A stretch of DNA of 24,839 nucleotides from JAJDGF01 sp031549325 (GCA_031549325.1 JAVBQA010000049.1:1-24839); one strand, 5' to 3'; shown: positions 1 to 7,409, numbered from the stretch's first letter. Made by a program: numbers and translations. The notes: generated by a model not told the origin, from the letters alone.

Positions 1-708
1 GTGTACGCGATGAGGGAGTCGCTAAACCAGCTGTCGCCTGAGTAGGGGTTGCTGGGCGGGGACTACACCTCGTTTGGGTGGAATCACGACCTGCAGCTGG
101 TCGCGCCCATCCACCCCGACGAGTCTGCGACTCGCCAGGAAGCCACGCTGCGCGACCGGTTCTTTCTGCTCATGAAGAACTTTGCGCCACCCTTGGGCAA
201 ATACGCCGTGGCGGGCAATCACGATGCTTTTACCGACGGGCTGCGCCAATCCATGGCGCTGGGCGGGGTGACGCTGCTGCAGAACGAGGTTGCGGTTGTC
301 GAAAAAGATCAAGAAAAGCTGTATTTGGTCGGATTGGATGACTGGACCACCGGCGTGCAGAAAGTGAGCGAGCTGGCGGCGCAGGTGCGGGGGAGAGATC
401 TGGTGATCGCGCTCAGCCACAATCCGGACGCGCTGCCGCAGATCAGCAACCATCCGGCGAAGGACGGCAAGCAGTGGGCCGACCTGATGCTGAGCGGCCA
501 CACCCACGGCGGACAGGTGCGGCCACTCGGGATCACCATCATCAACATGTCCGGCTATGGCTATCTCACCGGCTTGCGGCTGGAGAGCGGCACGGAGCTG
601 CTGGTTTCCAACGGCGTGGGCACCACCGGGCTGCCGTTGCGGCTGGGCGCACCCGCACAGGCGCACCTGATTACGCTGCATGGGCCGAACTGGATCCCCG
701 AAACCTAG
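1..708 (+). pseudogene. Metallophosphoesterase, 5' truncated, with an in-frame stop near the window start
   Basis: The frame open from base 49 to the TAG at 706-708 carries the late motifs of a calcineurin-like metallophosphoesterase of the YkuE/YaeI type: GGDY (motif II region), AGNHD, SHNPD and SGHTHGGQ, the last two being metal-binding histidine motifs. Such enzymes are membrane-associated phosphohydrolases. The same frame continues upstream to base 1 (ending NQLSPE) but is broken by TAG at 43-45, just where family members read roughly Pro-Asp-Leu-Val before Leu-Gly-Gly-Asp. The first metal motif (DxH) would lie upstream of the window. A TTG at 49 has no ribosome binding site and would start inside the fold, so it is not a credible start. 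Either the gene is decaying or the bases at 40-48 are wrong, which is possible if this is a contig edge. Stop-codon recoding is unlikely because many intact genes here end in TAG. The gene's own stop lies inside the palindromic repeat that follows. Confidence 0.7.
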
Positions 709-871
709 GTAAGCACTGATCAAATTGGCCACCGGTCTTGAGGCGCCTTTTCCGCTCCGGCGGCGGCGCTCTCCGCTTGAAATAGCTCTGCTATTCGTGC
801 GCTCCGACTTCTTGCCGGAACGAAAAATCCACCTCAATCCCGGCGGTCGCTTTCATCAGCGCTTACCTAGG
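704..871. repeat. Long palindromic repeat, copy A (168 bases)
   Basis: The whole segment folds on itself. The outer arms are 17 bases (left 704-720, right 855-871) with one mismatch, both carrying CCTAGGTAAGC. The imperfect pairing continues inward to a central stem AATAGC-TCT-GCTATT at 781-795, whose loop centre (788) coincides with the centre of the element. The core 748-827 aligns with 9645-9721 of copy B (shared blocks TTTTCCGC, CTCCGCTT, TAGCTCTGCTA, CTCC, TTGC, CGAAAAA). The left arm contains the stop codon of the preceding gene. It could be a non-autonomous mobile palindrome (MITE or REP-like) or a large bidirectional terminator. Confidence 0.85.
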
Positions 872-873
872 CA

Positions 874-924
874 AAGCGGACAGAATCGGCTGAAAACAGC
901 TTTTCAGCGCGGCTCTGTCCGCTT
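874..924 (-). terminator. Hairpin, probable terminator of the minus-strand DUF378 gene
   Basis: Arms AAGCGGACAGA (874-884) and TCTGTCCGCTT (914-924) pair perfectly, and an inner GCTGAAAA/TTTTCAGC stem extends the hairpin. It lies 11 bases downstream of the minus-strand stop codon at 936. The T-tract is short, so it is a weak classical terminator. It starts two bases after palindromic repeat copy A. Confidence 0.6.
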
Positions 925-935
925 CATTCAATGAA

Positions 936-1142
936 TCAACCCTCGTGCTCGACCTCGCGCTCGCGAAACAGCAGCGAGATGCACCAAAGCCCCGCCACGC
1001 CCACCAGCGAGTAGACGATCCGGCTGACGACGGCGGTCTGACCGCCACACACATAGGCGACCAGGTCAAACCCAAACAGACCGATCAGCAGCCAGTTGAT
1101 GGCGCCGATGATGACCAGAATCAAGGAAATACGATCCAGCAT
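936..1142 (-). CDS. DUF378 (YuzA-like) small membrane protein
   Basis: This 68-residue protein begins MLDRISLILVIIGAINW and matches the DUF378/YuzA family: a first membrane helix with the signature IGAINW, then GLFGFDLV, then a second helix around residues 35-57 beginning after a VVSRIVY motif. Family members are two-helix inner-membrane proteins of unknown function, common in Firmicutes, and the length is normal. I chose the ATG at 1142 because AAGGAGTG lies about ten bases upstream; an in-frame ATG ten codons earlier has no such site and would add a charged extension unlike the family. The tail is charged (REREVEHEG). It stands alone between a hairpin and a divergent gene. Confidence 0.88.
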   Translation of the reverse strand: MLDRISLILVIIGAINWLLIGLFGFDLVAYVCGGQTAVVSRIVYSLVGVAGLWCISLLFREREVEHEG

Positions 1143-1210
1143 GAAACAATCACTCCTTATCAATGCCCGCATGTAGCGCGGTCTGAGCCAAGTATGCCCT
1201 GAAAGCAGCG

Positions 1211-1219
1211 AATATATCA
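1211..1219 (-). promoter_or_regulatory. Possible extended -10 promoter for the DUF378 gene
   Basis: On the minus strand the sequence reads TGATATATT, an extended -10 element about 70 bases upstream of the start codon. No good -35 box is seen at the expected distance, so this is tentative. Confidence 0.35.
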
Positions 1220-1319
1220 GAAACGCGTCATAAAAACGCCAAAATTTGTTTCTGGTCGAACGATTTTGGGTTTGAATGCCTTTTTCGTCAAAAAATGGCG
1301 TGCTTTTTCATGCGTAATG

Positions 1320-1328
1320 TGATATAGT
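1320..1328 (+). promoter_or_regulatory. Possible extended -10 promoter for the coiled-coil gene
   Basis: TGATATAGT fits an extended -10 (TGn plus TATAGT) about 50 bases upstream of the ATG at 1377. The -35 region is poor. A/T-rich sequence upstream (about 1230-1320) supports a promoter region shared by this divergent gene pair. Confidence 0.4.
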
Positions 1329-1376
1329 GTTAGCAGTGTGAGGTCTTGTGACAATTGGATATTGGGAGGCGGAGTC

Positions 1377-2978
1377 ATGAAAAAGGTGATTGGCATTATA
1401 CTGGCTGTGCTGCTGGTGGGTGCGGTGACCACGGCGGTTGTGCTGGGAAGCCAGCTATCCGGGCGAATCACTGCGCTGACAGCCAGCACAGACGCGCTGA
1501 AGACAACCCAAGCCACCCTCGACAGCACAGTCGCCGAGCTGGAAGGGCTAAAGGCGCAGCAAAACGCGCTGCAAACCGAGCTGGACGGCGCGGTGGCCGA
1601 GCGCGATGCGCTGGGCGTTCAGCTGCAGACCGCCAAAGACGAGCTGAAAGCGCAGCTGGGGGCGGCAAAAACCGAGGCCGATACGAAGATTCAAGCGCTG
1701 ACCGATCAGCTCGAAACGGCCCAGACCGAGGCGCAGAGCCAGCTCGAGGTGCACCAGAAGGCGGCGGATGAGAACCAGGGCAAAGCCGACGAGTATGCGC
1801 TGCTGCTCGAGGAAAGCAAAAAGCAGCTGGACGAAACCTCCAATGAGCTGGACACCCATAAGAAACAACTGGCCCAAGCCGCCGAAAAGCTCACGCAGTC
1901 CCAGGCCGCGCTGGACAGCGCCAATGCCAAGGTGAAGGATCTGGAAGGTAAGGTGGCGCTGCACGAGCAGAAAATCAAGGATCTGCAGGCGCTGGCAGAC
2001 GACCAACAGGCGCTTCAAACCAAACTGACCGCCGCCCAGGAGGACCTTGCGGGCAAGGAGTCGCTGCTGGCGGAGACAGAAACGGCGCTGAAGGACGCGC
2101 AGGACGGCTTGGCCGCCGCCCAGGCCGATGCCAAGGCGAAGGAGCAGCAGGCCCAGGAGATCAGCGACAAGCTGACCGGCGTACAGGATGAGCTGGCGGG
2201 GAAGACTTCCTTATTAGAAGAGGCGCAGAGGCAGCTGGAACAGCTGACGCAGAACAGCAAACAGCCCGATCCGGCGCTTGCGGCAAAGGACGACGAGATC
2301 GACCGGCTCATGCAGCAGACCGAGGCGCTGCAGCAGCAGATCACCGACGGCGCTGCCCAGCTGGAGCAGGCGCAGCAGGAAGCGCAGGGCTTCAAGGACC
2401 AGGCGGATCAGGCCGCGGCTAAGGTAGACGAGCTGGCAAAGCAGGTCGCGGACTATAACGACGCCGACATCGGCAAGCTGAACCAGGATCTTGAGGACGC
2501 CAAGACCGAAACCCAGGCCGTGCAGGCGCAGCTGGGCGAGGCGCAGGCCACCATCGCGCAGCACGAGGACGTCATCGGGCAGCACACGGCCAGCATCGAC
2601 GACCTAAACAAGCAGCTAGCCGATGCGGGCAAGCAGCTGGAGGCGGCGCAGGTCAAGCTGGACGAGAAGGATCAGCAGATTCAGGCAGCCCAGGCGCAGG
2701 CGGATGATCTGACGGGGCAGCTGCAGCAGGCGAAAGATGAGCTGACCGCCCAGCAGCAGCGGTCTGACCAGAACCTGGGCACGGTGAGCGAGTCGGTCAA
2801 GGAGCAGTATGGCGAGCTGCTGGCGCAGTTCGCGCTGCTCAAAGACAAGCTCGAGGAGATTCAGAAGCAGGCGGAGACAAACGAAGGTGAAATCGGCCCC
2901 GGCCTTGCCGAGGCGCTGGCCAACGCGCAGCTTCAGATGGATGAATTCAACAACAAAGTGCTGGAGTTTTCGGCATAA
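1377..2978 (+). CDS. Membrane-anchored long coiled-coil protein of unknown function
   Basis: The 533-residue product has one N-terminal membrane helix (about residues 5-25, after MKKV), followed by about 500 residues of almost uninterrupted heptad-like sequence rich in Ala, Gln, Leu, Glu, Asp and Lys. This looks like a single rod-like coiled coil. No enzymatic motif or cysteine cluster is visible. The tail (EIGPGLAEALANAQLQMDEF) is less repetitive. The ATG at 1377 follows GGGAGG with seven bases of spacing; the open frame extends 13 codons upstream but without a ribosome site. The anchor has few positive charges ahead of it, so the rod is probably outside the membrane (inference). Database hits to SMC, myosin or phage tape-measure proteins would be expected from composition and should not be read as function. 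Confidence 0.8.
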   Translation: MKKVIGIILAVLLVGAVTTAVVLGSQLSGRITALTASTDALKTTQATLDSTVAELEGLKAQQNALQTELDGAVAERDALGVQLQTAKDELKAQLGAAKTEADTKIQALTDQLETAQTEAQSQLEVHQKAADENQGKADEYALLLEESKKQLDETSNELDTHKKQLAQAAEKLTQSQAALDSANAKVKDLEGKVALHEQKIKDLQALADDQQALQTKLTAAQEDLAGKESLLAETETALKDAQDGLAAAQADAKAKEQQAQEISDKLTGVQDELAGKTSLLEEAQRQLEQLTQNSKQPDPALAAKDDEIDRLMQQTEALQQQITDGAAQLEQAQQEAQGFKDQADQAAAKVDELAKQVADYNDADIGKLNQDLEDAKTETQAVQAQLGEAQATIAQHEDVIGQHTASIDDLNKQLADAGKQLEAAQVKLDEKDQQIQAAQAQADDLTGQLQQAKDELTAQQQRSDQNLGTVSESVKEQYGELLAQFALLKDKLEEIQKQAETNEGEIGPGLAEALANAQLQMDEFNNKVLEFSA

Positions 2979-2995
2979 CTTTTCGGAAATCGCGA

Positions 2996-3082
2996 GGGCT
3001 CGCAAGCCCAAAAAACCACAACATGTTGTGCTTCCCAAATGGATATAAACAGCATGTTGCGGTTCATGGCGCTTGCGAGCCC
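2996..3082. repeat. Imperfect 87-base palindrome after the coiled-coil gene
   Basis: GGGCTCGCAAGC (2996-3007) pairs with GCTTGCGAGCCC (3071-3082), and pairing resumes inward through AACC and CAACATG segments on both arms. It lies 18 bases after a stop codon and 13 bases before the greA -35 box. It may act as a terminator or be another small palindromic element; it is not related in sequence to copies A and B. Confidence 0.6.
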
Positions 3083-3094
3083 GGCTTTTGGCGC

Positions 3095-3123
3095 TTGACA
3101 AGGCCGCGCAAAGGTGCTATACT
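3095..3123 (+). promoter_or_regulatory. Sigma-A promoter of greA-lysS
   Basis: TTGACA (3095-3100), a 17-base spacer, then TATACT (3118-3123). This is nearly consensus and the strongest vegetative promoter in the window. It leaves an untranslated leader of about 120 bases before greA. Confidence 0.88.
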
Positions 3124-3249
3124 ACACGCGATATTGAGTGGAGCACTGTGACGTTTGATTGCGCAGTGTTCATTTCTCTTTATCGACGCTCAGGGCACAA
3201 GTGGGGCCGCCTTTTTTATTATCTGGCCGCATTTTAGGAGGTTTTTGGG

Positions 3250-3744
3250 ATGGCAGACGAAAAAAACACAAATCGCGTGGTGCTGACGCCCGACGGCAAA
3301 CGTAAGCTGGAAGAAGAACTGAATGAGCTGAAGGTGGTTCGCCGCGTCGAGGTCGCGCAGGACATAAAAACTGCGCTGTCCTTCGGTGATTTGAGCGAGA
3401 ACGCCGAGTATGACGAAGCCAAGAACGCACAAGCGCGCCTGGAGGGCCGTGTGCGCGACATCGAGGAGATGCTGCGCAACGCGATCATCGTGGATGAGGA
3501 CGCTCTGCCCGCCGATACGGTGGGCGTGGGCAGCTCGGTGCGTGTTTTTGATATGGAATATAAAGAAGAAGACACTTATGTGCTTGTGGGCGCGACCGAG
3601 GCCGATCCGGCCAAGCTGCGCGTGTCCACCGAATCGCCGATCGGCATGGCGCTGATGGGGGCCAAGGTGGGCCAAGTGGTGGAGGCGCAGACGCCCGGCG
3701 GCACCATCCGCTTGCGCATCGAGGAGATCTCGCGCAAGAAGTAA
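3250..3744 (+). CDS. greA: Transcription elongation factor GreA
   Basis: GreA binds in the secondary channel of RNA polymerase and stimulates cleavage of backtracked RNA. The 164-residue protein has normal family length. The N-terminal coiled-coil hairpin (about residues 13-80) carries GDLSENAEYDEAK at about 46-58, whose acidic tip is the catalytic signature. The C-terminal FKBP-like domain has SPIGMALMGAKVGQVVEA and PGGTIRLRIEEI. The ATG at 3250 follows AGGAGG with eight bases of spacing. It heads a two-gene unit with lysS 31 bases downstream, an arrangement common in Firmicutes. Confidence 0.97.
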   Translation: MADEKNTNRVVLTPDGKRKLEEELNELKVVRRVEVAQDIKTALSFGDLSENAEYDEAKNAQARLEGRVRDIEEMLRNAIIVDEDALPADTVGVGSSVRVFDMEYKEEDTYVLVGATEADPAKLRVSTESPIGMALMGAKVGQVVEAQTPGGTIRLRIEEISRKK

Positions 3745-3775
3745 TTCAGATCGCTCAGTTTTTAAGGAGATAATC

Positions 3776-5269
3776 ATGTCCGATGACATTCGCTTAACCC
3801 CGGAAGAACAACAGTCCCTGTCCGAACAAACCCAGATCCGCATGGCCAAGCTGGCCCGCCTGGCAGAAGCCGGATGCAGCCCCTACAACATCGTGCGCTT
3901 CGACCAGACCCACAAGAGCAGGGGAGTGCTGGACGGGTTTGAGGCGCTGGAGAACCAGAGCGTCAAAATCGCCGGGCGCATGATGTCCCGCCGCATCATG
4001 GGCAAGGCGAGCTTCGCTCACCTGCTGGACGGCGCGGGCCAGATCCAGATCTACATCAAGAAGGACGACCTGGGCGAGCAGGCTTACGAGGCGTTTCTCG
4101 ACATGGACATCGGCGACGTGCTGGGCGTGACCGGCGCCGTGTTCAAGACGCGCACCGGCGAGATCTCGGTGCACGCCACCGAGGTGCTGCTGCTCACCAA
4201 GTCGCTGCACCCGATGCCTGAGAAGTTCCACGGCCTCAGGGACACCGACACGCGCTACCGCCAGCGTTATCTCGACCTGATCGTGAACCCGGAAGTCCGG
4301 GACACGTTTGTCAAGCGCTCCCAGATCATCCGTGAGGTGCGCAATTTTCTGGACGCCCGGGACTACCTCGAGGTGGACACCCCGGTGCTGGGCACCCTCG
4401 AAATCGGCGCGGCCGCGCGCCCGTTCATGACGCACCACAACGCGCTGGACATAGACATGTATTTGCGCATCGAAACCGAGCTGCACCTGAAGCGGCTGAT
4501 CGTTGGCGGGCTCGAGCGCGTGTACGAGGTTGGCCGCATCTTCCGCAACGAGGGCATGGACACCAGGCACAACCCCGAGTTCACCACGGTGGAGCTGTAT
4601 CAGGCCTACACCGACAGCCGGGGCATGATGGATCTGATTGAGGCCATGTTCCGCCAGGTCACGAAGAACGTGTGCGGCACGACCGACATCACCTATCAGG
4701 GCGAGCTGGTGCACATGGGCGAGCCGTTCGCGCGGCTGTCCATGAAGCAGGCCGTGAAGCAATACTCCGGCATCGATTACGACGAATGGACCAGCGATGA
4801 GCACGCTCGCGCCGCCTGCGAAAAAGCGGGCTTCAAGCCGGAGAAGGGTGCCACCCGGGGAGACTGCCTGAACCTGCTGTTCGAAGAAACGGCGGAGGAG
4901 CACCTGACACAGCCCACGTTCATCTACGACTACCCGGTGGAGGTGTCTCCGCTGGCCAAGCGCAAGGCGGATGATCCGCTGTTCACCGACCGGTTCGAGA
5001 TGTTCATCGTCCGGATGGAGTTCGCCAACGCGTTCTCCGAGCTGAACGATCCCATCGACCAGCGCCAGCGCTTCGAGCGCCAGGTGGCGCAAAAGCGCGC
5101 CCAGGGCGCCAAGGCCGAGGTCGATGAGGATTTCGTCTGCGCGCTGGAGTATGGGCTGCCGCCCACCGGCGGGCTCGGGTTTGGGCTGGATCGCTTCGTG
5201 ATGCTGCTCACCGATTCGGGCTCCATCCGCGACGTGCTGCTGTTCCCCACCATGAAGCCCCGCGATTAG
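3776..5269 (+). CDS. lysS: Lysyl-tRNA synthetase, class II
   Basis: It charges tRNA-Lys with lysine in the cytoplasm. The 497-residue length is typical. The N-terminal OB-fold anticodon-binding domain spans about residues 60-155. The class II core starts at RYRQRYLDLI (about 160). Motif 2 appears as FRNEGMDTRHNPEFT (about 256-270) and motif 3 as GLGFGLDRFVMLL (about 467-479). The ATG at 3776 follows AAGGAGATAATC. Two places differ from the usual text: IGAAARPF where GGAxARPF is common, and RIETELHLKRL where RIAPELYLKRL is common. The motif 2 and 3 residues look intact, so I expect an active enzyme. It is cotranscribed with greA and followed by a hairpin. Confidence 0.97.
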   Translation: MSDDIRLTPEEQQSLSEQTQIRMAKLARLAEAGCSPYNIVRFDQTHKSRGVLDGFEALENQSVKIAGRMMSRRIMGKASFAHLLDGAGQIQIYIKKDDLGEQAYEAFLDMDIGDVLGVTGAVFKTRTGEISVHATEVLLLTKSLHPMPEKFHGLRDTDTRYRQRYLDLIVNPEVRDTFVKRSQIIREVRNFLDARDYLEVDTPVLGTLEIGAAARPFMTHHNALDIDMYLRIETELHLKRLIVGGLERVYEVGRIFRNEGMDTRHNPEFTTVELYQAYTDSRGMMDLIEAMFRQVTKNVCGTTDITYQGELVHMGEPFARLSMKQAVKQYSGIDYDEWTSDEHARAACEKAGFKPEKGATRGDCLNLLFEETAEEHLTQPTFIYDYPVEVSPLAKRKADDPLFTDRFEMFIVRMEFANAFSELNDPIDQRQRFERQVAQKRAQGAKAEVDEDFVCALEYGLPPTGGLGFGLDRFVMLLTDSGSIRDVLLFPTMKPRD

Positions 5270-5276
5270 TTTCCGA

Positions 5277-5313
5277 AGCCGTGGCACGGGAAAAAGCTTG
5301 TGCCACGGCTGTT
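5277..5313 (+). terminator. Hairpin terminator after lysS
   Basis: AGCCGTGGCAC (5277-5287) pairs perfectly over 11 bases with GTGCCACGGCT (5300-5310). It starts eight bases after the lysS stop. The T-tract is short (GTTT), so some read-through into the next gene is possible; no separate promoter is seen for that gene. Confidence 0.75.
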
Positions 5314-5346
5314 TGCATTCAAACCGTACACCACAAGGAGAAAGCC

Positions 5347-6042
5347 ATGTCCAATTGGTTCAGCCGCGAGGCGCTCAAAAACCACTTTCAATACGCCAAG
5401 TGGGTCTATGTGTTGATCTTCATTGGCGTATTTTTTGTGTCCGATTTGTTGTTCACCATGACCGCTTACCGCGCGCCGGCCGAGCGCAAGGTGGATATCC
5501 AGGTGGTCGGATATCTGGGCAGCACCGAGGGGCTGCAGCAGGTGTGCGACAAAATCCTGCCTGAAGCCCAGCAGCTCGATCCGACGCTCGAGGAGATCAA
5601 CGCGCTGAACATCGTGTATTCTGGCGACGCCGAGACCGACATCTACGGCGCGCAGAAATTCATGGTGATGCTGGGCGCGCAGGAGGGCGACATCTACATC
5701 GTCAACCGCCCGCTGCTCGAGATGCTGGCGGGGCAAGGCGGCGCGCTTCCGCTGGACGCGTTCATCGAGCGGGGCCTTTTGCCCACCGAGGGCGTTGATC
5801 TGGATTCGGTGCGCGTCCCCGAACCGGTGCTCAAGGAGGGCGCGCCGCCGAGCGGGATCCAGCCTATCTACGCGCTGCCCGCTGCCTCCATGGGCCGCAT
5901 GCAGGGCATCGACATCGGCTACGACAACGCCGACAAATACCTGGTGATTATGCAATACAGCAAAAATCCGGAAACCACCGCCCTGGTGATGGGGCTGCTG
6001 ATGGACGCGCTGAGCGCGCCCGCCCCGGAAGCCGCGCCGTGA
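5347..6042 (+). CDS. Membrane-anchored exported protein, possibly related to solute-binding proteins
   Basis: I do not recognise this 231-residue protein as a named family. It has a cytosolic start (MSNWFSREALKNHFQYAKW), one membrane helix at about residues 19-38, and an exported remainder. The middle (DIYIVNRPLLEMLAGQGG, then LPLDAFIERGLL) resembles the hinge-side region of family 1 extracellular solute-binding proteins, where an acidic residue, a Leu-rich helix and PLDxxI are typical. Length is about half of a full binding protein, so any such fold would be partial. It ends in an Ala/Pro-rich tail. The ATG at 5347 follows AAGGAG with six bases of spacing; the longer open frame upstream overlaps the lysS terminator. 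Function is unknown; a truncated or specialised sensor-like binding domain is a guess. Confidence 0.72.
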   Translation: MSNWFSREALKNHFQYAKWVYVLIFIGVFFVSDLLFTMTAYRAPAERKVDIQVVGYLGSTEGLQQVCDKILPEAQQLDPTLEEINALNIVYSGDAETDIYGAQKFMVMLGAQEGDIYIVNRPLLEMLAGQGGALPLDAFIERGLLPTEGVDLDSVRVPEPVLKEGAPPSGIQPIYALPAASMGRMQGIDIGYDNADKYLVIMQYSKNPETTALVMGLLMDALSAPAPEAAP

Positions 6043-6049
6043 TCAACCG

Positions 6050-6164
6050 GCGCATCCGCCCGGCAAAAGCCAGGGTCGGATGCGCTGAAAACTGTCCGCG
6101 CCCAATCCCGGCGCGGCAAATGACCAAACTCCGTCGGGCGCTCGCCTCCCAAGGGAAAGAGCGC
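6050..6164. other. Cluster of three hairpins between genes
   Basis: Three consecutive inverted repeats fill the 181-base gap. The first is GCGCATCCG/CGGATGCGC (6050-6085) with an inner GGC-AAAA-GCC. The second is CCGCGCC/GGCGCGG (6096-6116). The third is GCGCT/AGCGC (6138-6164) with an inner TCCC/GGGA. The first could be a terminator but lacks a T-tract. No promoter is convincing before the next gene. Confidence 0.5.
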
Positions 6165-6223
6165 TTTAAAGGCATAGGAAGGCATCAAAAAGGGCATGTT
6201 TTTAACCAAAGGGAGACGGAGAA

Positions 6224-7123
6224 ATGCAGCTTTCGCTTGAAATGATTGAAACGCGAATTGTCGAGCTGGCCACATCGCCTGAGAACTCGCGCAAGCTCAG
6301 TGAAGGCATGGCGTTTGGCCCGCCGATCATCGGCTATGCCGTTGGAACCGATCCGCTGTTTCAGGTCTCAAAACACGACAATGGTGAGCCGGGCATGAAC
6401 CCCATGGAGTGGCTGGAGGCCAAGTATGGCCAAAGCTACGACCCAGCCAAGATCGGCGTGATCAGCATCGCGCTGCCCATCGCGCTGCCCATCGTTGAAA
6501 AGATGCGCAAAGAGAAGTTCCACCCGTGTCTGGAGTGGTTGCTCAATCGCACAAATGGCACGGAATTCATCCGCAAGATGGCCGTCCAGCTGGAGGCTTT
6601 TTTTGAGCAGCATGGCGTGGACGCCATAGCGCCCATCGCCGATGAGCGCATGACGCGCCTGCGCAGCGAGCGCGGGCTGAGCAGCAACTGGTCCGAGCCC
6701 ATGGCCGCCTATCTGTGCGGGTTGGGCCTTCTGAGGTCGCCCACCCAGATCCTGACGCCGCTGGGGGCCTGCGTGCAGCTGGGCTCCATCATCGTGGCCA
6801 TGAAGCTGCCGGCGGCCGAGCGCGCCAACGCTTCCTGCGCCCAAGGGTGTTCCCGGATGGGGGAGTGCCGGGATTGCATCGATCGCTGCCCGATTGGCGC
6901 CATCAGCGAGCGAGGCGTGAATCAAACGCTCTGCCTGAAGTACCAAACGCAGTATATCATGCCCTACTTCAAGCACCGCTTTGGGTTTGATGGAATGTAT
7001 GGATGCGGATTGTGCATGACGGGCGTACGCTGCGAGCTGGAACACCCGGATCTGCCGCTTCAATCGAAACAGACAAGCGCAGAGCGAACGAAATTGGGCG
7101 ACAGTGGCGTTGACAAACAATGA
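6224..7123 (+). CDS. QueG-like 4Fe-4S protein (epoxyqueuosine reductase-related)
   Basis: The 299-residue protein resembles the iron-sulfur oxidoreductase group around epoxyqueuosine reductase QueG and reductive dehalogenase-like proteins. The segment PLGACVQLGSIIVAMKLP is typical just before the cysteine region. Eight cysteines follow: 205, 209, 215, 218 and 222 (ending CIDRCPIGAIS), then 261, 264 and 270 (CGLCMTGVRC). This is enough for two clusters, although spacing differs from textbook QueG. The ATG at 6224 follows GGGAGACGGAGAA. A tandem 12-base repeat at 6467-6490 duplicates Ile-Ala-Leu-Pro. True QueG acts in queuosine synthesis with cobalamin, but no other queuosine gene is nearby, so the substrate is open. 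It stands alone. Confidence 0.75.
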   Translation: MQLSLEMIETRIVELATSPENSRKLSEGMAFGPPIIGYAVGTDPLFQVSKHDNGEPGMNPMEWLEAKYGQSYDPAKIGVISIALPIALPIVEKMRKEKFHPCLEWLLNRTNGTEFIRKMAVQLEAFFEQHGVDAIAPIADERMTRLRSERGLSSNWSEPMAAYLCGLGLLRSPTQILTPLGACVQLGSIIVAMKLPAAERANASCAQGCSRMGECRDCIDRCPIGAISERGVNQTLCLKYQTQYIMPYFKHRFGFDGMYGCGLCMTGVRCELEHPDLPLQSKQTSAERTKLGDSGVDKQ

Positions 7124-7409
7124 CGCCGCGTCAGCGGCAGGTCGACGCCAACAGCGGCCAGGGCTGGTAGTGCGCCGCAAGCACGAACGGCGGCAAGCAT
7201 GAGCTCGAGTACACGCAGGCGACGGTCGCGTGCGGCTGCCGTCTGGTGGTCGGCATCGACAGGCAAAGCGAGTATCCCCGGCATGGGGTCGGGGACTTCT
7301 GGCATATTTGTCCAGGGGGGCGCGAAGCCCGTAGTTCCGGTGGAGCGACAAAGGGGGTGCGCAGCTCGAGCTTTTCGATGGATACGCAGATTGAAATCCA
7401 AAAACAGAG

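Noticed and set aside
1..708. TAG read as an amino acid in the metallophosphoesterase
   Set aside because: Many intact genes in the window terminate at TAG (lysS, ssb, phoH, the flavin reductase-like gene), and no recoding structure is visible.
22..837. Minus-strand open frame across the metallophosphoesterase and palindromic copy A
   Set aside because: It reads straight through the hairpin repeat and has no start signal or recognisable domain.
3794..5287. Minus-strand open frame of 497 codons opposite lysS
   Set aside because: It is a shadow of lysS caused by GC-rich third positions; it has no ribosome site and no family resemblance.
7362..7376. Reading QLELF in an otherwise non-coding stretch, resembling a sliding-clamp binding motif of Y-family polymerases
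   Set aside because: Only five residues match, the frame has nearby stops on both sides and no other polymerase sequence is seen around it.
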